Positions 16,039-17,165 of a DNA stretch of 17,165 bases are shown here, one piece after another (the stretch's first letter is position 1; each line of letters starts with the position of its first letter). The notes below the pieces were generated by a model. It saw only the letters and a list, made by a program, of their open reading frames with translations. It searched no databases and had not been told where the DNA came from. This DNA comes from Chrysiogenia bacterium. Its GTDB lineage: Bacteria; JAGRBM01. The translations under genes were made by a program, and so were the position numbers. The DNA lies in contig JAGRBM010000336.1 of the NCBI GenBank assembly GCA_020434085.1, forward strand, positions 1 to 17,165. Reading direction: 5' to 3'.

Positions 16039-16109
16039 GGGCGACGCATGCGTCGCCCCTACGAGTGGCACACCCACAACGTCGTGTAGGGGCGAGGCAT
16101 GCCTCGCCC
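16039..16109. repeat. paired 20-nt perfect palindromes (intergenic mobile-like repeat)
   Basis: GGGCGACGCATGCGTCGCCC (16039-16058) and GGGCGAGGCATGCCTCGCCC (16090-16109) are each perfect palindromes. Their facing arms (TCGCCCCTAC and GTAGGGGCGA) can also pair with each other around a 26-nt centre, giving alternative folds. From memory, repeats of this type are dispersed in many GC-rich bacterial genomes and yield spurious peptides such as GRGEACLA. No transposase is nearby. Confidence 0.85.
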
Positions 16110-16130
16110 GCTCCGGGTCTGCCGATCAGC

Positions 16131-16169
16131 GAGCACGAGCACGTCCACGTTCACGTCCACGACGATTGA
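16131..16169. repeat. CACGAGCACG-type simple repeat, copy 1
   Basis: The 39-nt stretch alternates GAGCAC and GTCCAC/GTTCAC units. In one frame it would read EHEHVHVHVHDD then stop, although no gene start with support precedes it. The same pattern recurs inside the gene at 16253-16900. Confidence 0.7.
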
Positions 16170-16216
16170 GGACGCCGGAATTTCAATGGATTGCCTGTGA
16201 CGCCCGCTGACACACC

Positions 16217-16257
16217 CCCATGGCAGACTCTCCTTAACAAAGGGAGGGCGCCATGGG
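16217..16257 (+). promoter_or_regulatory. hairpin enclosing the ribosome site and start codon of the next gene
   Basis: CCCATGGC (16217-16224) pairs perfectly with GCCATGGG (16250-16257), which contains ATG 16253. Inside, CTCTCC (16228-16233) pairs with GGAGGG (16243-16248), the Shine-Dalgarno, with one wobble; the loop is 9 nt. A transcript starting upstream of 16217 would fold with both signals closed. Confidence 0.65.
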
Positions 16258-16900
16258 CGAATCCGAAAGCGGCACCAGCCTGGCCGATCACTTTTTAGAA
16301 GAATGGAGCGCCACGCGCGGCCCGCTCTTCGAAGACCCGCGCGAGGCGGTCTGCCGCATCCTGGCCATCGAAACTGTGGCCCACCTCTCGCGCCTGGCGC
16401 CAGGGCGCACTGTCCGGCTTCGCGCCGCACGGGTCCTGGGCGAGGCCCTCGTGCCCGTTGCCGATTCAAACCGGCCTGCCGGCAAGGAGCAGCGGGCGCG
16501 CGTGAACATGGCGCTCGTCGACATCAAACGCGCCTACCGCAAGGCCGGGCACTACCGCGACATCACGCCGGTGTTCGAGAAGCTGCTGCACCGCGCCGCA
16601 TTCGAAAAAGACCTGACCGGACAGCTGCGCACCCGCGCCCTGGCCGAGCAACTGGCCGCCGTTCTCCAGGGCGAGAGCAGCCTTCTACAACTGCGCGCGG
16701 CAAGGACGCTGCTGGCAATGACGAGGGACGCCGCGCGAAAGGTGGGCAGGGAGAGGCCCGACGCCGCGCAGCAAGACGCCAGCCCCAAGGCGCCACCCGC
16801 TCAAGAAGTCGTGCACGAGCACGAGCACGTGCACGTGCACGATTCAGGGACTCACCCCACCCAGCAGGCTTACGAATGCCGCGCCGCCAGCCCCCCGTAG
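16253..16900 (+). CDS. unknown helical protein with His-rich C-terminal tail
   Basis: 215 residues, not recognised. The SD GGGAGG is 5 nt before ATG 16253. Residues 1-165 look like an all-helical domain (RILAIETVAHLSRLA, VNMALVDIKRAYRKAG, VFEKLLHRAAFEKDL, LLQLRAARTLLAMTRDAARK), possibly a scaffold or HEAT-like bundle, without catalytic or membrane motifs. A Pro/Ala/Gln linker leads to residues 187-197, VHEHEHVHVHD, which coincide with a copy of the CACGAGCACG repeat found upstream at 16131. The tail could bind Ni, Zn or Cu, or be only a passenger of the repeat. The gene is isolated between repeats, so there is no operon evidence. Confidence 0.65.
   Translation: MGESESGTSLADHFLEEWSATRGPLFEDPREAVCRILAIETVAHLSRLAPGRTVRLRAARVLGEALVPVADSNRPAGKEQRARVNMALVDIKRAYRKAGHYRDITPVFEKLLHRAAFEKDLTGQLRTRALAEQLAAVLQGESSLLQLRAARTLLAMTRDAARKVGRERPDAAQQDASPKAPPAQEVVHEHEHVHVHDSGTHPTQQAYECRAASPP
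16811..16842. repeat. CACGAGCACG-type simple repeat, copy 2 (within coding sequence)
   Basis: GTGCAC and GAGCAC units in tandem, encoding the alternating His tail of the preceding gene. It contains self-complementary GTGCAC steps and matches the unit of copy 1 at 16131-16169. Confidence 0.7.
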
Positions 16901-16990
16901 CGCGTGGGGCACCAATTAAAAAAAAATCACGGAAATGAGATCGCGAGGAAGGAGATTGCAGAGAAGAAAGAAAGACAAGAACAAAGAGAT

Positions 16991-17070
16991 AAGCGCCAAG
17001 GCGCCAAGCACGCCAAGGCGGAACGGATCACTTCGGCATTCTTGGCGCCCTTGGCGTCTTGGCGGTTGAA
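16991..17070. repeat. palindromic intergenic repeat built on CGCCAAG units, copy 2
   Basis: Left arm 16991-17017 has three CGCCAAG units and the right arm 17044-17070 three CTTGGCG units; the arms pair with four mismatches over 27 positions. It is less perfect than copy 1 at 2535-2607. A purine-rich tract that begins with nine A (16918-16926) precedes it, from 16918 to about 16990, and may be part of the element or a boundary. Confidence 0.85.
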
Positions 17071-17109
17071 TTTCTGCCGCCGACTGAGGCACTTGGATGA
17101 TGGGGCTGT

Positions 17110-17117
17110 GCTATCAT
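17110..17117 (+). promoter_or_regulatory. possible extended -10 promoter
   Basis: The bases TGCTATCAT (17109-17117) make an extended -10 element (TG-n-TATCAT). No good -35 at normal spacing is seen. It would start a short leader for the ATG at 17144. Confidence 0.35.
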
Positions 17118-17143
17118 TAGCCAACCCGAAAGAAGCAAGGCCC

Positions 17144-17165
17144 ATGACCAACCCCACCCGATACC
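17144..17165 (+). CDS. possible start of a further gene (3' truncated by window edge)
   Basis: ATG 17144 opens a frame reading MTNPTRY to the edge. It is preceded by AAGCAAGG, a fair ribosome site, and a possible extended -10 element. Too short to identify; listed as a probable gene start only. Confidence 0.35.

Noticed and set aside
16059-16469. Minus-strand frame of 136 codons across the palindromes
   Set aside because: It is translated repeat sequence (RGMPRPYTT and VDVNVDVLVL stretches) and overlaps the better supported plus-strand gene.
16129-16850. CRISPR-like array from the repeated CAC-rich blocks
   Set aside because: Only two irregular copies about 640 bp apart, with no regular spacers and no cas genes.
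15973-17070. Remnant insertion sequence or integron in the repeat-rich right end
   Set aside because: No transposase or integrase fragment and no terminal inverted repeats with target duplications were seen.

Overview
The window is a GC-rich piece of a Gram-negative bacterial chromosome. The gene order ispE - spoVG - tRNA-Gln(UUG) - prs - rplY(ctc) - pth - [hppA] - ychF - rpsF - rpsR - DUF2232-like membrane protein - rplI closely matches what I recall of the conserved translation/PRPP cluster of deltaproteobacterial lineages (Geobacter- and Myxococcus-like; Desulfobacterota/Myxococcota in the broad sense). Part of it (ispE, spoVG, prs, ctc, pth) is also the Bacillus order. A twin-arginine leader on ApbE, TAT/periplasmic redox proteins and a VKOR-DsbA fusion fit a Gram-negative cell. 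Genus or species cannot be assigned from the sequence alone.

Region 1 (1-1803) is a small redox operon. It holds the 3' end of an FMN-binding-domain protein with the flavinylation motif SGAT, the flavin transferase ApbE that would modify it (ATGA overlap), and a four-helix membrane protein with an HxH...H pattern. Region 2 (1804-2467) carries two tandem, closely related small ferredoxins that end at a strong terminator. Region 3 (2619-4634, minus strand) has a VKOR-DsbA disulfide-forming fusion followed at once by sfsA. A 26-bp-arm palindromic repeat lies between the convergent ferredoxin and sfsA units.

Region 4 (4800-8503 and on) starts with moaC and ispE, then spoVG, a tRNA-Gln, prs, rplY and pth. 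Region 5 (9347-12607) holds a membrane pyrophosphatase with K+-dependent signature residues and ychF, which overlaps tail-to-tail with a small unknown minus-strand gene. Region 6 (13184-15967) is the rpsF-rpsR-DUF2232-rplI ribosomal block. It has a good promoter, a structured rpsF leader, and unusual R/G/D-rich tails on the partner proteins S6 and S18. Two identical GGCTATAAG -10 elements precede rplY and rplI, and a near match precedes rpsF.

Region 7 (15968-17165) is accessory and repeat-rich. It has two 20-nt perfect palindromes, two copies of a CACGAGCACG-type repeat (one of which encodes the His-rich tail of an unknown protein), a hairpin that encloses both the Shine-Dalgarno and start codon of that unknown gene, a second copy of the CGCCAAG palindromic repeat, and the probable start of another gene at the right edge. 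No insertion sequence, CRISPR array or phage gene was seen. The most unusual items are the paired S6/S18 tails, the start-codon-occluding hairpin at 16217-16257, and the repeat-derived His tail.
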